50,461 nt of DNA from Phycisphaerae bacterium (lineage in GTDB: Bacteria; Planctomycetota; Phycisphaerae; SM23-33), in NCBI GenBank assembly GCA_003551645.1, contig PUND01000114.1:1-50461 (forward strand). Reading direction: 5' to 3'. The notes under the pieces are model-generated. The model was not told the origin of the DNA, made no database searches, and saw only the letters and a list, made by a program, of their open reading frames with translations. Both the position numbers and the translations under genes were made by a program. How positions within the stretch are numbered: the first letter of the stretch is position 1; the number at the start of each line of letters is the position of its first letter. This document shows positions 42,985 to 50,461 of this stretch, in pieces.

Positions 42985-43623
42985 TCACGCGGACCGTCCA
43001 TGTTCGCATTCGTCGCAAGCTTCAAATGTCGCCCGCCCGCAGCCGTCCAGCACCCTGGGACACCGCTCGTTGAGCAACATGAAGTATGGCGTCACTATCG
43101 GCTCGCCTACAAGCTCAAGCTCACGGCTGACGGCCTCTATGGCCTCCGGGGACGGACCTTCTATCTCCACGAACGTGCCCAGCAACGGCAGCTCATCCAG
43201 CGATACCTCGCAGTCGTGAAGACGCCATCGGCGACGCCGCTTCTGGATGGTCACCTTCGAGATCAGTCCGCAGGCCCGCAGAAGCTCGCCCATCGCATCG
43301 ATATCGCCGACTGTCGATTCGATTTCCTCGCGCTGCTTGGAGCCGCCGCTGTGTTGGCGCGGCCCTTTGTAGGTCAGCGAGCCGCGCGGTTCGCCGCGGT
43401 CGGCCCGCGACGATCGCAGCCGCAGTCCCCTGTCGCCACGGCTCAGATCGCCGGCGGGCGTATCGAAGAAGGTGTCGGTCTCGGTCACCTCGCCGGCCGG
43501 CTCGGCGCCGAGCGAGCTAAGCTTCGCCTCGACCTCGTCCAGGGACGCCGCCTCGTATTTGGCCTCTATCTCCGCAGGCACAGTGGCATTGTACCGTCCC
43601 AGGGCCGCAAGTTCAGCCGGCAT
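42985..43623 (-). CDS. CYTH-domain protein (class IV adenylate cyclase/thiamine triphosphatase family)
   Basis: The start at 43623 follows GGGAG and gives 212 residues; upstream ATGs lie inside the MFS gene. The family signature ExExK is EIEAKY near residue 18. Other blocks are DTFFDTPAGDL, GLRLRS, GSLTYKGPR, EEIES and GTFVEIEGPS. Members act on triphosphates or polyphosphate; the substrate cannot be read. It overlaps the MFS stop by 11 bp, suggesting co-translation. Confidence 0.87.
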   Translation of the reverse strand: MPAELAALGRYNATVPAEIEAKYEAASLDEVEAKLSSLGAEPAGEVTETDTFFDTPAGDLSRGDRGLRLRSSRADRGEPRGSLTYKGPRQHSGGSKQREEIESTVGDIDAMGELLRACGLISKVTIQKRRRRWRLHDCEVSLDELPLLGTFVEIEGPSPEAIEAVSRELELVGEPIVTPYFMLLNERCPRVLDGCGRATFEACDECEHGRSA

Positions 43624-45307
43624 TCGTGGAATCTCCCGGGCCATCCGAACCACCTTTGCCGTCACGTGGGCGTCGGTGGTGCGGTATCAGCAAGCCCAGT
43701 CCGATCAGCCGGCCCGCGAAGGCCACTCGCGGCGCCAGTATGTTGTACACGTTTCCACGGGCCAGGCGGACAATGTCGCGAACTCTGGCGGCACCCGGTT
43801 CGGACATCCGCACAGCCAGCACCAGCGCAGTCACCCTCGCAGCCAGTGACAGCACGAACGTGGCGTGCCAGTTGTTCCACAGGAACGGGCCGGCAACTAT
43901 CGGCTCCCGCTGAAGGAACTCCAAAGACTGGGCGAGCAGTCCGCCGGCCAGCCCGCCGAGCACGCCCCCGAAGCTGATAATGACGGCCTGGGCCGCGACG
44001 TAGCGGCTTCGGCCGGGACCATCGGCGAAGCCCATCATGATGCCCTCGCGCGCCAGGTTGATGCCCGTCCAGCCGGTTCCGCCGATGAGGACCGACACGG
44101 ATATTATCAGCCAGGCCCCCATCGGCGTGGCTTCCCCCACTGGTTGCCAGTCCCCGCCGAACAACCCCGAAAGCCAGGCAGCGGCCGCGTTGACGGCATC
44201 GGCCAGCCACTGCGGGTTCGGCGTATGCGGCGACGCCAGCAGGTGAGGCAGGTCCGAAAAGACGATGCAAACGCACGCGATGATCAGCACCGGCCGCCGG
44301 CCCCAGCGGTCTATGGTCCGGCCCCATATCAGCGTGGAGGCGATGCCCGCCAGCGGACCTATGACCAGGAACAGCCCGTCGGCGCCGAGCTGGCCGAATC
44401 GAAGATTCTCCAGACAGTTCCGCCAGAAAAACGCACCCGCGCTGGTCATGGCGAAGGAGGCCACAGCGTAGAAGCCGGCCACCTGCCGGAACTGCTTGTC
44501 TCGCAACGGGGCTATCAGCAATGTCTCGGTTTGGCGCCACAGACCGCCGATTGCTCCACCGGACTTGCTTGCGGCGGCTTCCTCAACGCTCTGCGCGGGC
44601 CTGGGGGCACAAGGAAGTGGACGGAAGACCTCGCGCATTTTGCGGAACAGTAGTATATCGATCGCGCCGAAGACCGCGCCGATGGCGAAGACGATAGAAA
44701 TGCCCATCAGCAGCGGCCTCTGGTGTTCGGCCGTCAGCGGCAGGTCCGGGCGCATCAGCCGGTCCATACCCCAGGCCAGCACGATGACCGCGGGTATGTG
44801 CACCGCCTGGGTGATGCGCACCCGGTTTGCGAGGAACCGCCCGCGGACTCGCCGTGGGATGATGTCGCCCATCCACATCAGCCATGCCGGCGTCGCCAGA
44901 TGCGACAGGAACCAGCTAAGCGTCAGTATTCCCAGCATGGTCAACACGGCCGCCCTGGAAGGCACGGGCATTATAAGCGGCACCGCCGCCACGGCGACCC
45001 ACAACAGACGGTGGATGGTTGCGCACTGGAGGAACTGGAACTTGCGCAACCCGGTCCGCTCGATGAGCATAGCCGCGGCCAGTTGGGCCAGAGTCGCCAC
45101 AAACGGCAGGGCCGCCAGCACCCCGAATTCAAAATCGCTGAAACCAACCATTCTGGCGAACAGCGTGATGCGGCTTCCGGTCACGCACGTCATCCAGACG
45201 ATGCCGTACATCCATGCGATGATGACCGTCCGCAAGGCCCGTCGCAGTTGCGGACCACGGACGCTGAGCGCCGGCAGTTCGTCGAAGGTTTTCCTGCGCC
45301 AGCTCAT
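43613..45307 (-). CDS. Major facilitator superfamily transporter
   Basis: The 564-residue membrane protein has about twelve hydrophobic segments, in two halves separated by a polar loop (about 215-265, with PAQSVEEAAASKSGG). The cytoplasmic loop motif after segments 2 and 8 is only partly kept (GRTIDRWGRRPVLI in the second half is clear). A long loop near 375-400 (SPHTPNPQWLADAV, SGLFGGDWQPVGE) is unusual. The substrate is unknown. It shares an overlap with the CYTH gene downstream. Confidence 0.85.
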   Translation of the reverse strand: MSWRRKTFDELPALSVRGPQLRRALRTVIIAWMYGIVWMTCVTGSRITLFARMVGFSDFEFGVLAALPFVATLAQLAAAMLIERTGLRKFQFLQCATIHRLLWVAVAAVPLIMPVPSRAAVLTMLGILTLSWFLSHLATPAWLMWMGDIIPRRVRGRFLANRVRITQAVHIPAVIVLAWGMDRLMRPDLPLTAEHQRPLLMGISIVFAIGAVFGAIDILLFRKMREVFRPLPCAPRPAQSVEEAAASKSGGAIGGLWRQTETLLIAPLRDKQFRQVAGFYAVASFAMTSAGAFFWRNCLENLRFGQLGADGLFLVIGPLAGIASTLIWGRTIDRWGRRPVLIIACVCIVFSDLPHLLASPHTPNPQWLADAVNAAAAWLSGLFGGDWQPVGEATPMGAWLIISVSVLIGGTGWTGINLAREGIMMGFADGPGRSRYVAAQAVIISFGGVLGGLAGGLLAQSLEFLQREPIVAGPFLWNNWHATFVLSLAARVTALVLAVRMSEPGAARVRDIVRLARGNVYNILAPRVAFAGRLIGLGLLIPHHRRPRDGKGGSDGPGDSTNAG

Positions 45308-45457
45308 CCTTCGCCTCTTGCGAATAAGGGCGGCCGCCCCGGTGTATCAACACCCAGAAGCTACCCTCGGCCCTTCCGGCGGCAAGAAAAAAGCGGCTTT
45401 TGGGGCAAAATCAGCAAAGTTTCCCCTCGTTGTGGCAAAAACAGACCATTGAAGGGC

Positions 45458-45486
45458 TTGTCAGGAGAGCCGGAGGTCCGTATTAT
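45458..45486 (+). promoter_or_regulatory. Promoter of rpmH
   Basis: TTGTCA (45458-45463), 17 bp, TATTAT (45481-45486), followed by a leader of about 40 nt with AGAGGAG before the GTG. Confidence 0.75.
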
Positions 45487-45533
45487 GTGTGGCTCACACA
45501 CACACGGCAGGACAACCCAGAGGAGCAAGCAAC

Positions 45534-45668
45534 GTGCATTACCCCAGAAAGATATCGAAGGTGAAGCGGGCCAAGAAAATCGGCTTTCGCAGCCGGATGA
45601 AGACCAGCAGCGGACGGAAGCTCATCAAGCGCAAGCGCCGTCGCGGCCGGCAGGTCCAGGTCGCCTGA
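45534..45668 (+). CDS. rpmH: Ribosomal protein L34
   Basis: This 44-residue gene is too short for the ORF track. It starts with GTG and reads MHYPRKISKVKRAKKIGFRS at its N-terminus, then RMKTSSGRKLIKRKRRRG. The core GFRSRMKTSSGRK corresponds to GFRARMATKNGRK of E. coli L34. The MHYPR-type start is one I associate with planctomycetes. It has its own promoter, an AGAGGAG ribosome site and a terminator hairpin. The usual neighbours rnpA, yidC and dnaA are absent; the flanking genes are an MFS transporter and metK, both on the other strand. Confidence 0.93.
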   Translation: MHYPRKISKVKRAKKIGFRSRMKTSSGRKLIKRKRRRGRQVQVA

Positions 45669-45733
45669 GTCGCATAGCCCCCTTCAGCCCACACCAATTG
45701 ATTGGCGGGCGTGTCATACTCCGCGCACCAATG

Positions 45734-45768
45734 CAACACACCGGGCCGCCTTGCGACCCGGTGTGTTG
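45734..45768. terminator. Long perfect hairpin between rpmH and metK
   Basis: CAACACACCGGG (45734-45745) pairs over 12 bp with CCCGGTGTGTTG (45757-45768), with an 11-nt loop. It lies between the convergent rpmH and metK and may terminate both. The T-run is poor on either side. Confidence 0.65.
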
Positions 45769-45855
45769 ATGTTACCGCTTTATACCTGTCTTGCGACCTT
45801 TTCCGGTCCACGAGCCGCGGTATGACAGCCGCGACTGCTCACCGACGGCGCTTAC

Positions 45856-47082
45856 TCAGACACCGCAGGCCTTGCGAAGGTCGTCGGCCCGGTCGGTCTT
45901 CTCCCAGGTGAAATCCTCGGTCTCACGGCCGAAGTGCCCGTCGTGAGCGGTCTCGCGGTAGATCGGCCTGAGCAGGTTCAGATGCGATATAATCCCGCTC
46001 GGCTTCAGCGGGAACAGTTCGCGCACCACCTCCGAAAGCTTCGCCTCCGGGACCTTCGCGGTGCCCTCGGTATTCACAAGCACGCTGACCGGCTCCGCAA
46101 CACCAATGGCGTAGGATAGCTGCACCTCGCATACGTCGGCCAGGCCGGCGGCCACCACGTTCTTGGCGACGTAACGCGACATGTAGCTGGCCGAGCGGTC
46201 CACCTTGGAGGGATCCTTTCCGGAGAAGGCCCCGCCGCCGTGGGCGCCGCGACCGCCGTAGGTATCGACGATTATCTTGCGCCCGGTCAGGCCGGTATCA
46301 CCGTGGGGGCCTCCGACCACGAAACGGCCGGTGGGGTTGATGTGGAACTTCATGCCGTCGTTCCAGAGGGCGGCATTCTCACGCTCAACGACCGGTCGGA
46401 TGACCTTCTCAATCAGCTCCTGCTTCGCGGCGTCGGACATGTTGTCTGTGGCCGGGTCCACCACCTCTTCGGTGTGCTGGGTGGACAACACCACCGCGTC
46501 GATGCGGACCGGCTTGTTGCCCTGATACTCAATAGTCACCTGGCTCTTGCCGTCGGGCCGCAGCCAGGAAACCTCGCCCTGCTCGCGGACCTCCGAGAGC
46601 CGGGCCGTCAACCGCTGGGCGAGATAGATGGGCATCGGCATCAGCGCCTTGGTCTCGTTGCAGGCGAAACCGAACATCAGTCCCTGGTCGCCGGCGCCCT
46701 GCTCCTTGTCCTTGTCCGCGTCGGCACTCACGCCCTGGGAGATGTCCGGCGACTGGCTGTGCAGCGTCCGGACGACGGCGCAGGAGCGATGGTCGAAGCC
46801 GGTGGCGGGGTCGTCGTAGCCGATGGCACTGACGGCCTCCCGCGCCGTGTCCTCGATATTAAGCAGCGCCTTCTCCGCCTCGTGGTTATGGACGGTGATC
46901 TCGCCGGCCAGCACGATAAGCCCCGTCGTCACCAGCGTCTCGCATGCAACGCGGGCGTTCTGGTCTTTGGACAGAAGCTCATCCAGAACCGCATCCGAAA
47001 TCTGGTCGGCCACCTTGTCGGGATGTCCCTTGGTAACCGACTCGCTTGTAAAAAAGTACTTCCTGTTGGAGTCTTCCATCAT
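45856..47082 (-). CDS. metK: S-adenosylmethionine synthetase
   Basis: MetK makes SAM from methionine and ATP. The ATG at 47082 follows AAAGGAA and gives 408 residues; the 15 upstream ORF residues are excluded. Signature blocks are [21 protein letters not shown]-like N-terminus, [12 protein letters not shown], the hexapeptide region [13 protein letters not shown] and the P-loop-like [16 protein letters not shown]. It is full length. No SAM riboswitch could be recognised in its leader. Confidence 0.96.
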   Translation of the reverse strand: MMEDSNRKYFFTSESVTKGHPDKVADQISDAVLDELLSKDQNARVACETLVTTGLIVLAGEITVHNHEAEKALLNIEDTAREAVSAIGYDDPATGFDHRSCAVVRTLHSQSPDISQGVSADADKDKEQGAGDQGLMFGFACNETKALMPMPIYLAQRLTARLSEVREQGEVSWLRPDGKSQVTIEYQGNKPVRIDAVVLSTQHTEEVVDPATDNMSDAAKQELIEKVIRPVVERENAALWNDGMKFHINPTGRFVVGGPHGDTGLTGRKIIVDTYGGRGAHGGGAFSGKDPSKVDRSASYMSRYVAKNVVAAGLADVCEVQLSYAIGVAEPVSVLVNTEGTAKVPEAKLSEVVRELFPLKPSGIISHLNLLRPIYRETAHDGHFGRETEDFTWEKTDRADDLRKACGV

Positions 47083-47139
47083 GGTTCGTTCAGTTCCTTT
47101 CTGTACCTGCGTTGAAACCTCCCACAAATCAGGCCCGGT

Positions 47140-47168
47140 AGTTTATACACCCGCCGACCAAACTGCAA
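47140..47168 (-). promoter_or_regulatory. Possible promoter of metK
   Basis: On the minus strand TTGCAG (47163-47168), then TAAACT (47140-47145) at 17 bp or TATAAA (47142-47147) at 15 bp. It is about 60 bp upstream of the ATG. Confidence 0.4.
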
Positions 47169-47266
47169 GCTTCCCGAAGGCGGCTTTCCGACTGCTCGAC
47201 GAGCTCGGGGAAAGGAACGTTTTTTGGCCGGTATTCAGGACCGCCCGCGCGGCGGTTGCCGGAAAT

Positions 47267-48376
47267 CTACTCCAACGTAGCTACGAGCCGGCCGTAGCGC
47301 GCCAGTTTGTCCTGCAGGACCCTCACGCCAGCCCCGCGACCCAGCGGTCGGAGCCGCCCGCCAAAGCCGAACCGCGGACTCGGACGTGTCAGGTCGTCCC
47401 TTAGCAGCAGCCGGCCGTAGTTGCCCTCGACAAAACGCGGCTCTGGTATCATCTGCAGCAATCGCCGCTGGGCGGCCGAGAGGATGCCGCTTTCTCCGAC
47501 CATGCAGCCGACGGTGAAGGGCACGCCTCGGGCCTGGGCAAGCTCGGCGAGTTGCCGACAGCGTGCGAGTCCGCCGTTCTTGCTCAGCCGGATGTTCCAC
47601 CACAGGCGTTTCGGCTCGGCCAGCAGCAGTCCGGCGTCCGCTTCGGTCAGCAGCGACTCATCGGCCATCAGCGGCAGCTCGCAGAGCCGGGCAAGCTCGA
47701 GGAGTTGCTCGGCCGGCGCGAAGACCGGCTGCTCGACTACGCAGACGCCCCTGCCTGCCAGCTCGGCGACTCGCCCCGGCGTCTGGTCCGCCGTCCACGC
47801 GCCGTTTACGTCCACCCGCAGCGAGGCCCGCCGCGCGGCCATGGCCCGGCGCAGCCGCCCACAGACGATATCCAGGTTCGCCTGGTCGACCCGATCGCCG
47901 AATCCGAGCTTGAGCTTGAAGTCGCGCAGCCCGATAAGCCGCATCAGCCGCAGTCGCCGGGCGGTGCGGGATGGATCGTCGGAGCCGAGCACGCCGGAGA
48001 CACGAGCGTTGATACGCCGCGATGAGGCGTCCGGCGGCAATCGCCCCCCGCCCGCAAGGTCGATCGCGCAGGCGGCCGCGTTGATGCAGCTTCCGTCGCC
48101 GTCGCGGGCCGGCAACTCCGGCGGTTCGCCCGGCGAAAAGCCCCGCTTACGGAGCATCGGCCAGAGGGTGTCCGTTATGGTCCGCACCACACCATCCAGC
48201 GTCTCGCCGGTTACATACTCACGCGGAAGCGTCTCGCCCCAGCCGACGGTCCCGTCGGCGAACCGCATGCGCGCCAGGACCGCCTCGGACAGGTCGCGCT
48301 TTGCGGCGGCATGGGCAAAGCCCCGCGTTGGAATGGCCGTGCGGTAAATATCCAGACGGATCGGATGAACACTCAT
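47267..48376 (-). CDS. Enolase-superfamily (mandelate racemase/MLE group) enzyme
   Basis: The 369-residue protein shows the MLE-subgroup active site: the Lys pair in FKLKLG (near 155), metal ligands Asp in RVDVNGAW, Glu in CVVEQP and Asp in MADES, and the second-side Lys in NIRLSKNGG. The capping domain includes VGWGETLPREYVTGET. Known relatives include dipeptide epimerases and o-succinylbenzoate synthase. The neighbours do not settle the substrate. It is on the same strand as metK and about 185 bp upstream of it. Confidence 0.85.
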   Translation of the reverse strand: MSVHPIRLDIYRTAIPTRGFAHAAAKRDLSEAVLARMRFADGTVGWGETLPREYVTGETLDGVVRTITDTLWPMLRKRGFSPGEPPELPARDGDGSCINAAACAIDLAGGGRLPPDASSRRINARVSGVLGSDDPSRTARRLRLMRLIGLRDFKLKLGFGDRVDQANLDIVCGRLRRAMAARRASLRVDVNGAWTADQTPGRVAELAGRGVCVVEQPVFAPAEQLLELARLCELPLMADESLLTEADAGLLLAEPKRLWWNIRLSKNGGLARCRQLAELAQARGVPFTVGCMVGESGILSAAQRRLLQMIPEPRFVEGNYGRLLLRDDLTRPSPRFGFGGRLRPLGRGAGVRVLQDKLARYGRLVATLE

Positions 48377-48434
48377 GGCAAGCCCGCGAGAATCGGTTCA
48401 GCGACGGCGAGTTTAACCTCGGCGGGCGCATAAA

Positions 48435-48464
48435 CAAAGGCCCCGCCCGGGAAAGCGGGGCCTT
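48435..48464 (-). terminator. Terminator of the PEP-CTERM gene
   Basis: AAGGCCCCGC pairs with GCGGGGCCTT over 10 bp (48437-48446 and 48455-48464). On the minus strand the stem is followed by TGTTTATG, 33 bp after the gene stop. Confidence 0.75.
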
Positions 48465-48497
48465 GGCGGAAAGGAGAAGGGAAGTTCTCCAATCTTA

Positions 48498-49211
48498 TCA
48501 GTCGCGTCCGCGTCTGCGGCGGCAGACAAGGGCGCCGGCGCCGAGCGCCAGCAGCGACAGCGTCGCCGGCTCGGGAATCGGAAGCTGCTTCAGTGCGAAC
48601 CTGTAGTTCTCGAAGGTATTTTCCACATCGACGTTGATCTCGAGATAGCCGCTGGAGTAGATGCCCGGGCGGAAGATGTCCCCATCCTCTACCAGGCCGT
48701 CAAAGACGCTGAGCTTCTCGGTAGTCTCGCCGATGTCCCAGGCGTGCTGGTTGAACGGATGGACGTCCCAGACGCCTTCGGGCGCATCGGGCGGATAGCC
48801 GGTGTACACGGGAATATCGGTGTTGAAGGAGGAGTGCTGGAAGTTGGACAGGATCCAGTTGTATCCGGTCCAGTCGGCGCCGGTGGCGTTGAAGATATCC
48901 TCATCCCTGATGCGGATGTTGGGGACCGGCGCGGCATCCTCCGCCGTCTGGATGAAAGACAGCGTAATCGGGCTGAAGTTGCCGTCGGCATCCGGGGAGA
49001 CCCAATGGTTCTTGTGGATCTCGATCAGGACGTACGAATCATCGGGGTCGTCGGCCCAGTGGACCGCGTCGGTGATGACGTTGAGATCCATGAAATCAGG
49101 CCCGGAGACCTTCCATCCACTGTCGCCGAGGTCATCTACGGCGCTTCCAAAAGCCGGGACAGACAGAGACACTACTACCAGAACGAGCGCGATTTGTCGG
49201 GCCTTGAGCAT
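48498..49211 (-). CDS. PEP-CTERM anchored exported protein
   Basis: The 237-residue protein has a signal peptide (IALVLVVVSLSVPAFGSA) and the C-terminal sorting tripartite signal: PEPATLSLL, a hydrophobic stretch ending ALVC, and RRRRGRD. Such proteins are processed by exosortase and go to the envelope or exopolysaccharide. The middle (ADDPDDSYVLIEIHKN, NATGADWTGYNW) looks like a beta-rich domain without known function. AAGGAGG precedes the ATG. A promoter and terminator frame it as a single-gene unit. No exosortase is in the window. Confidence 0.9.
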   Translation of the reverse strand: MLKARQIALVLVVVSLSVPAFGSAVDDLGDSGWKVSGPDFMDLNVITDAVHWADDPDDSYVLIEIHKNHWVSPDADGNFSPITLSFIQTAEDAAPVPNIRIRDEDIFNATGADWTGYNWILSNFQHSSFNTDIPVYTGYPPDAPEGVWDVHPFNQHAWDIGETTEKLSVFDGLVEDGDIFRPGIYSSGYLEINVDVENTFENYRFALKQLPIPEPATLSLLALGAGALVCRRRRGRD

Positions 49212-49249
49212 GGCCGTCCTCCTTCTACATTAAGCTGCCTAACATCTAT

Positions 49250-49273
49250 GCTCGGTGAGATGGTGAGCCGAGC
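49250..49273 (-). other. Leader hairpin of the PEP-CTERM gene
   Basis: GCTCGG and CCGAGC (49250-49255 and 49268-49273) can pair within the roughly 90-nt leader. It may be a stabilising or regulatory structure. Confidence 0.3.
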
Positions 49274-49309
49274 TGTTCACCTCCCTGCCGAGCCACTTGA
49301 GCTTACGAC

Positions 49310-49337
49310 ATTATACCGCGCATCCCGCATGCGACAA
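49310..49337 (-). promoter_or_regulatory. Promoter of the PEP-CTERM gene
   Basis: On the minus strand TTGTCG (49332-49337), 16 bp and perfect TATAAT (49310-49315). Confidence 0.75.
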
Positions 49338-49427
49338 GAAAAAAATGCAAAAAATTCATCCGCTTCCTGCATCGGTCCGCCGGGCAGCCCGCTGAAGCCG
49401 TATTCGGCATAATTTCGGCGTTCGCAC

Positions 49428-49457
49428 TTGACGCGGCAGCCCCCGGCCCGCTATTAT
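49428..49457 (+). promoter_or_regulatory. Promoter of tRNA-Glu
   Basis: TTGACG (49428-49433), 18 bp, TATTAT (49452-49457), about 50 bp before the tRNA. Confidence 0.65.
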
Positions 49458-49509
49458 CCCCTGCGTCGGAATCCCCATCAGGGCACCCGACAAGAAAAAG
49501 CTGACAGAC

Positions 49510-49582
49510 GCCCCCATCGTCTAGTGGCCTAGGATACCAGGTTCTCATCCTGGCGACAGGGGTTCGAATCCCCTTGGGGGTG
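49510..49582 (+). tRNA. tRNA-Glu (anticodon CUC)
   Basis: The 73-nt cloverleaf reads from GCCCCCA to TGGGGGT plus discriminator G. The anticodon stem CCAGG/CCTGG encloses TTCTCAT, giving anticodon CUC. The T arm AGGGGTTCGAATCCCCT is canonical. The 3' CCA is not encoded. The sequence closely matches known bacterial tRNA-Glu in the D and T arms. Confidence 0.95.
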
Positions 49583-49637
49583 TTTGCCGTACCCTCTTCA
49601 GCCACCGGAGCTTGTGCAATATCCGGCAAGCTCCCGC

Positions 49638-49661
49638 AAGCCCCCATGCGTCGGGGTTTTT
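49638..49661 (+). terminator. Terminator after tRNA-Glu
   Basis: AAGCCCC, a loop with ATGCGTC, then GGGGTTTTT. The stem is short but the T-run is good. Confidence 0.6.
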
Positions 49662-49904
49662 GCTTTGCCCGGCCGTCGGCCCGTCCTGTGCTTCGCCCCG
49701 CCCTTGCGGGCCGTTGCGGCCCAATGCCGACCTATGATGCAGCGCTTTTTGTAGCGCACTGCAAGGTTCGCCGACCGCCCCGGCGCCGACAGACAGCCAA
49801 TCGCGCAGTCAGTAGCGGTTGCTGTTCGTCGTGGAGCAGCTTTGCCCGCGGCCTCTGGATCGCCGGCCGACGCGACTGACGACTTACGGCAGCGCACATC
49901 ACAA

Positions 49905-50060
49905 AACGCGGGGATGAACGCGGATGCGGGTTGGCCGTTCAAAGAGAAAGCAGGGATGCATGGGATTCAGGGGATGTTTTTGAATACCAGGAGACGTGAT
50001 GGGTGAAATCCGCAATCCGCAATTAGAAAAGCCAGCAGAGATGCACAAGAAGCGGGGGAT
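49905..50060. repeat. Phrase-like intergenic repeats
   Basis: Words such as CGCGGGGATGAACGCGGATG, GCAGGGATGCATGGGATTCA, GAAATCCGCAATCCGCAATT and GCAGAGATGCACAAGAAG occur in a row. They match the vocabulary of the blocks at 4294-4350 and 23586-24004. The 760 bp between the tRNA and the intron contain no convincing gene. Confidence 0.55.
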
Positions 50061-50343
50061 TCATCACAAAGCCCACAAGCCCGCGAATTTCACGCAGCAT
50101 TTGCACAGGGTCCTGCAGTGGTTGTTTGCGACTTGCCGACGCGATCGCCAGCCGCAAACACATGCTCGCGCATATGGCCATGCTCAGCCGGTTGGGCAAG
50201 CGACACAGTTGCCCGTCCTACCCGAGCACTGCGGCCGGCCTGGCCCCCGCGGCGGGGCGTCCGGGATACCTCCGACAGCGCCCCCGGGCGGAGCCGCCAG
50301 AACCGGGCGGCCGTGAACAGCCGGTCAGGCGCCATGCCCGGCG

Positions 50344-50461
50344 ATCGGGTAGGCAGGGGCGATTGCTCGCCCCGGCCTCCCACACCACCGTACGTACGGT
50401 TCCGTATACGGCGGTTCAGCAGGTGCTCTCAAGTCGTCGATGCTCGGCAAGCAGGCTTACA
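50344..50461 (-). mobile_element. 3' end of a group II intron (domains V and VI), cut by window edge
   Basis: On the minus strand a domain V hairpin lies at about 50383-50417. It starts with ACCGCCGTA, has the helix TACG/CGTA closed by GAAC, a two-base bulge CG, and returns with TACGGTGGT. The catalytic triad position reads CGC, as in many bacterial introns. Domain VI follows with GGGGCGA/TCGCCCC round GCAA (50356-50373), and the intron would end in CCTACCCGAT at 50344. The 5' part and any reverse transcriptase gene lie beyond the right edge. The exact 3' boundary is inferred. Confidence 0.78.

Noticed and set aside
47083-47266. SAM riboswitch in the metK leader
   Set aside because: I could not find the helices or conserved core of any SAM riboswitch class; only a plausible promoter and ribosome site are visible.
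49996-50316. 106-residue ORF right of the tRNA
   Set aside because: It begins inside the phrase-like repeats and shows no signal, motif or ribosome site.

Overview
The window looks like a chromosomal segment of an anaerobic, Gram-negative, GC-rich bacterium. The best guess is Planctomycetota, probably a Phycisphaerae-like lineage. The evidence is indirect: an L34 protein starting MHYPRK, a PEP-CTERM exported protein, several hypothetical families I associate with planctomycetes, a Kdo/LPS-transport operon, and oxygen-sensitive redox enzymes (a group 3-type NiFe hydrogenase, an NfnAB-type transhydrogenase, ferredoxin-containing oxidoreductases). No 16S gene is present, so the lineage is inference.

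Layout, left to right. 1-4090: a truncated exported protein (minus strand) diverges from galE, and the two promoters appear to share one palindromic -35 box; then comes the overlapping pair nfnA-nfnB. 4091-11535: a long minus-strand gene joining an HTH domain to a degenerate GspE/PilB ATPase, an aldo/keto reductase with a ferredoxin tail, a CsgG-like exported protein, a phosphodiesterase-like protein with altered catalytic positions, and a conserved exported hypothetical. 11759-21455: topA converges on a hydrogenase block read on the minus strand: hypD-hypE, then a stand-alone receiver followed by hydB-hydG-hydD-hydA, ending in a strong terminator. 21620-28206: a GH130 phosphorylase-like protein, an amidohydrolase, a URO-D-like methyltransferase coupled to a small membrane protein, a mini-MerR regulator, a heme-c sensor histidine kinase and a small acidic protein. 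28660-38001: a large exported propeller protein, SAM hydroxide adenosyltransferase, pcm, a GH50-like glycosidase, a LysM lipoprotein and recG. 38055-45307: a kdsD-kdsC-lptC operon in which lptC is a giant LptC/LptA-like fusion, then a CYTH protein and an MFS transporter. 45534-49582: rpmH (missing from the ORF track), metK, an enolase-superfamily enzyme, a PEP-CTERM protein and tRNA-Glu(CUC). The right edge holds the 3' end (domains V and VI) of a minus-strand group II intron.

How the parts fit. The hydrogenase (HydBGDA architecture, expected to couple H2 to NADP(H)) and NfnAB (ferredoxin/NADH/NADPH) would together balance reducing power in a fermentative or H2-using cell. HypD and HypE build the hydrogenase Fe(CN)2CO ligands; HypA, B, C and F are not in the window. 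KdsD, KdsC and the LptC fusion serve Kdo synthesis and LPS export. GH130, the GH50-like enzyme and GalE suggest use of polysaccharides.

Many promoters have a readable sigma-70 form (TTGnnn, 16-18 bp, TATAAT-like). Several gene gaps carry short phrase-like repeats (variants of GCAATCCGCAATC, CTCTGCGTC and ACTCGCGA) that are not explained by the annotated genes.
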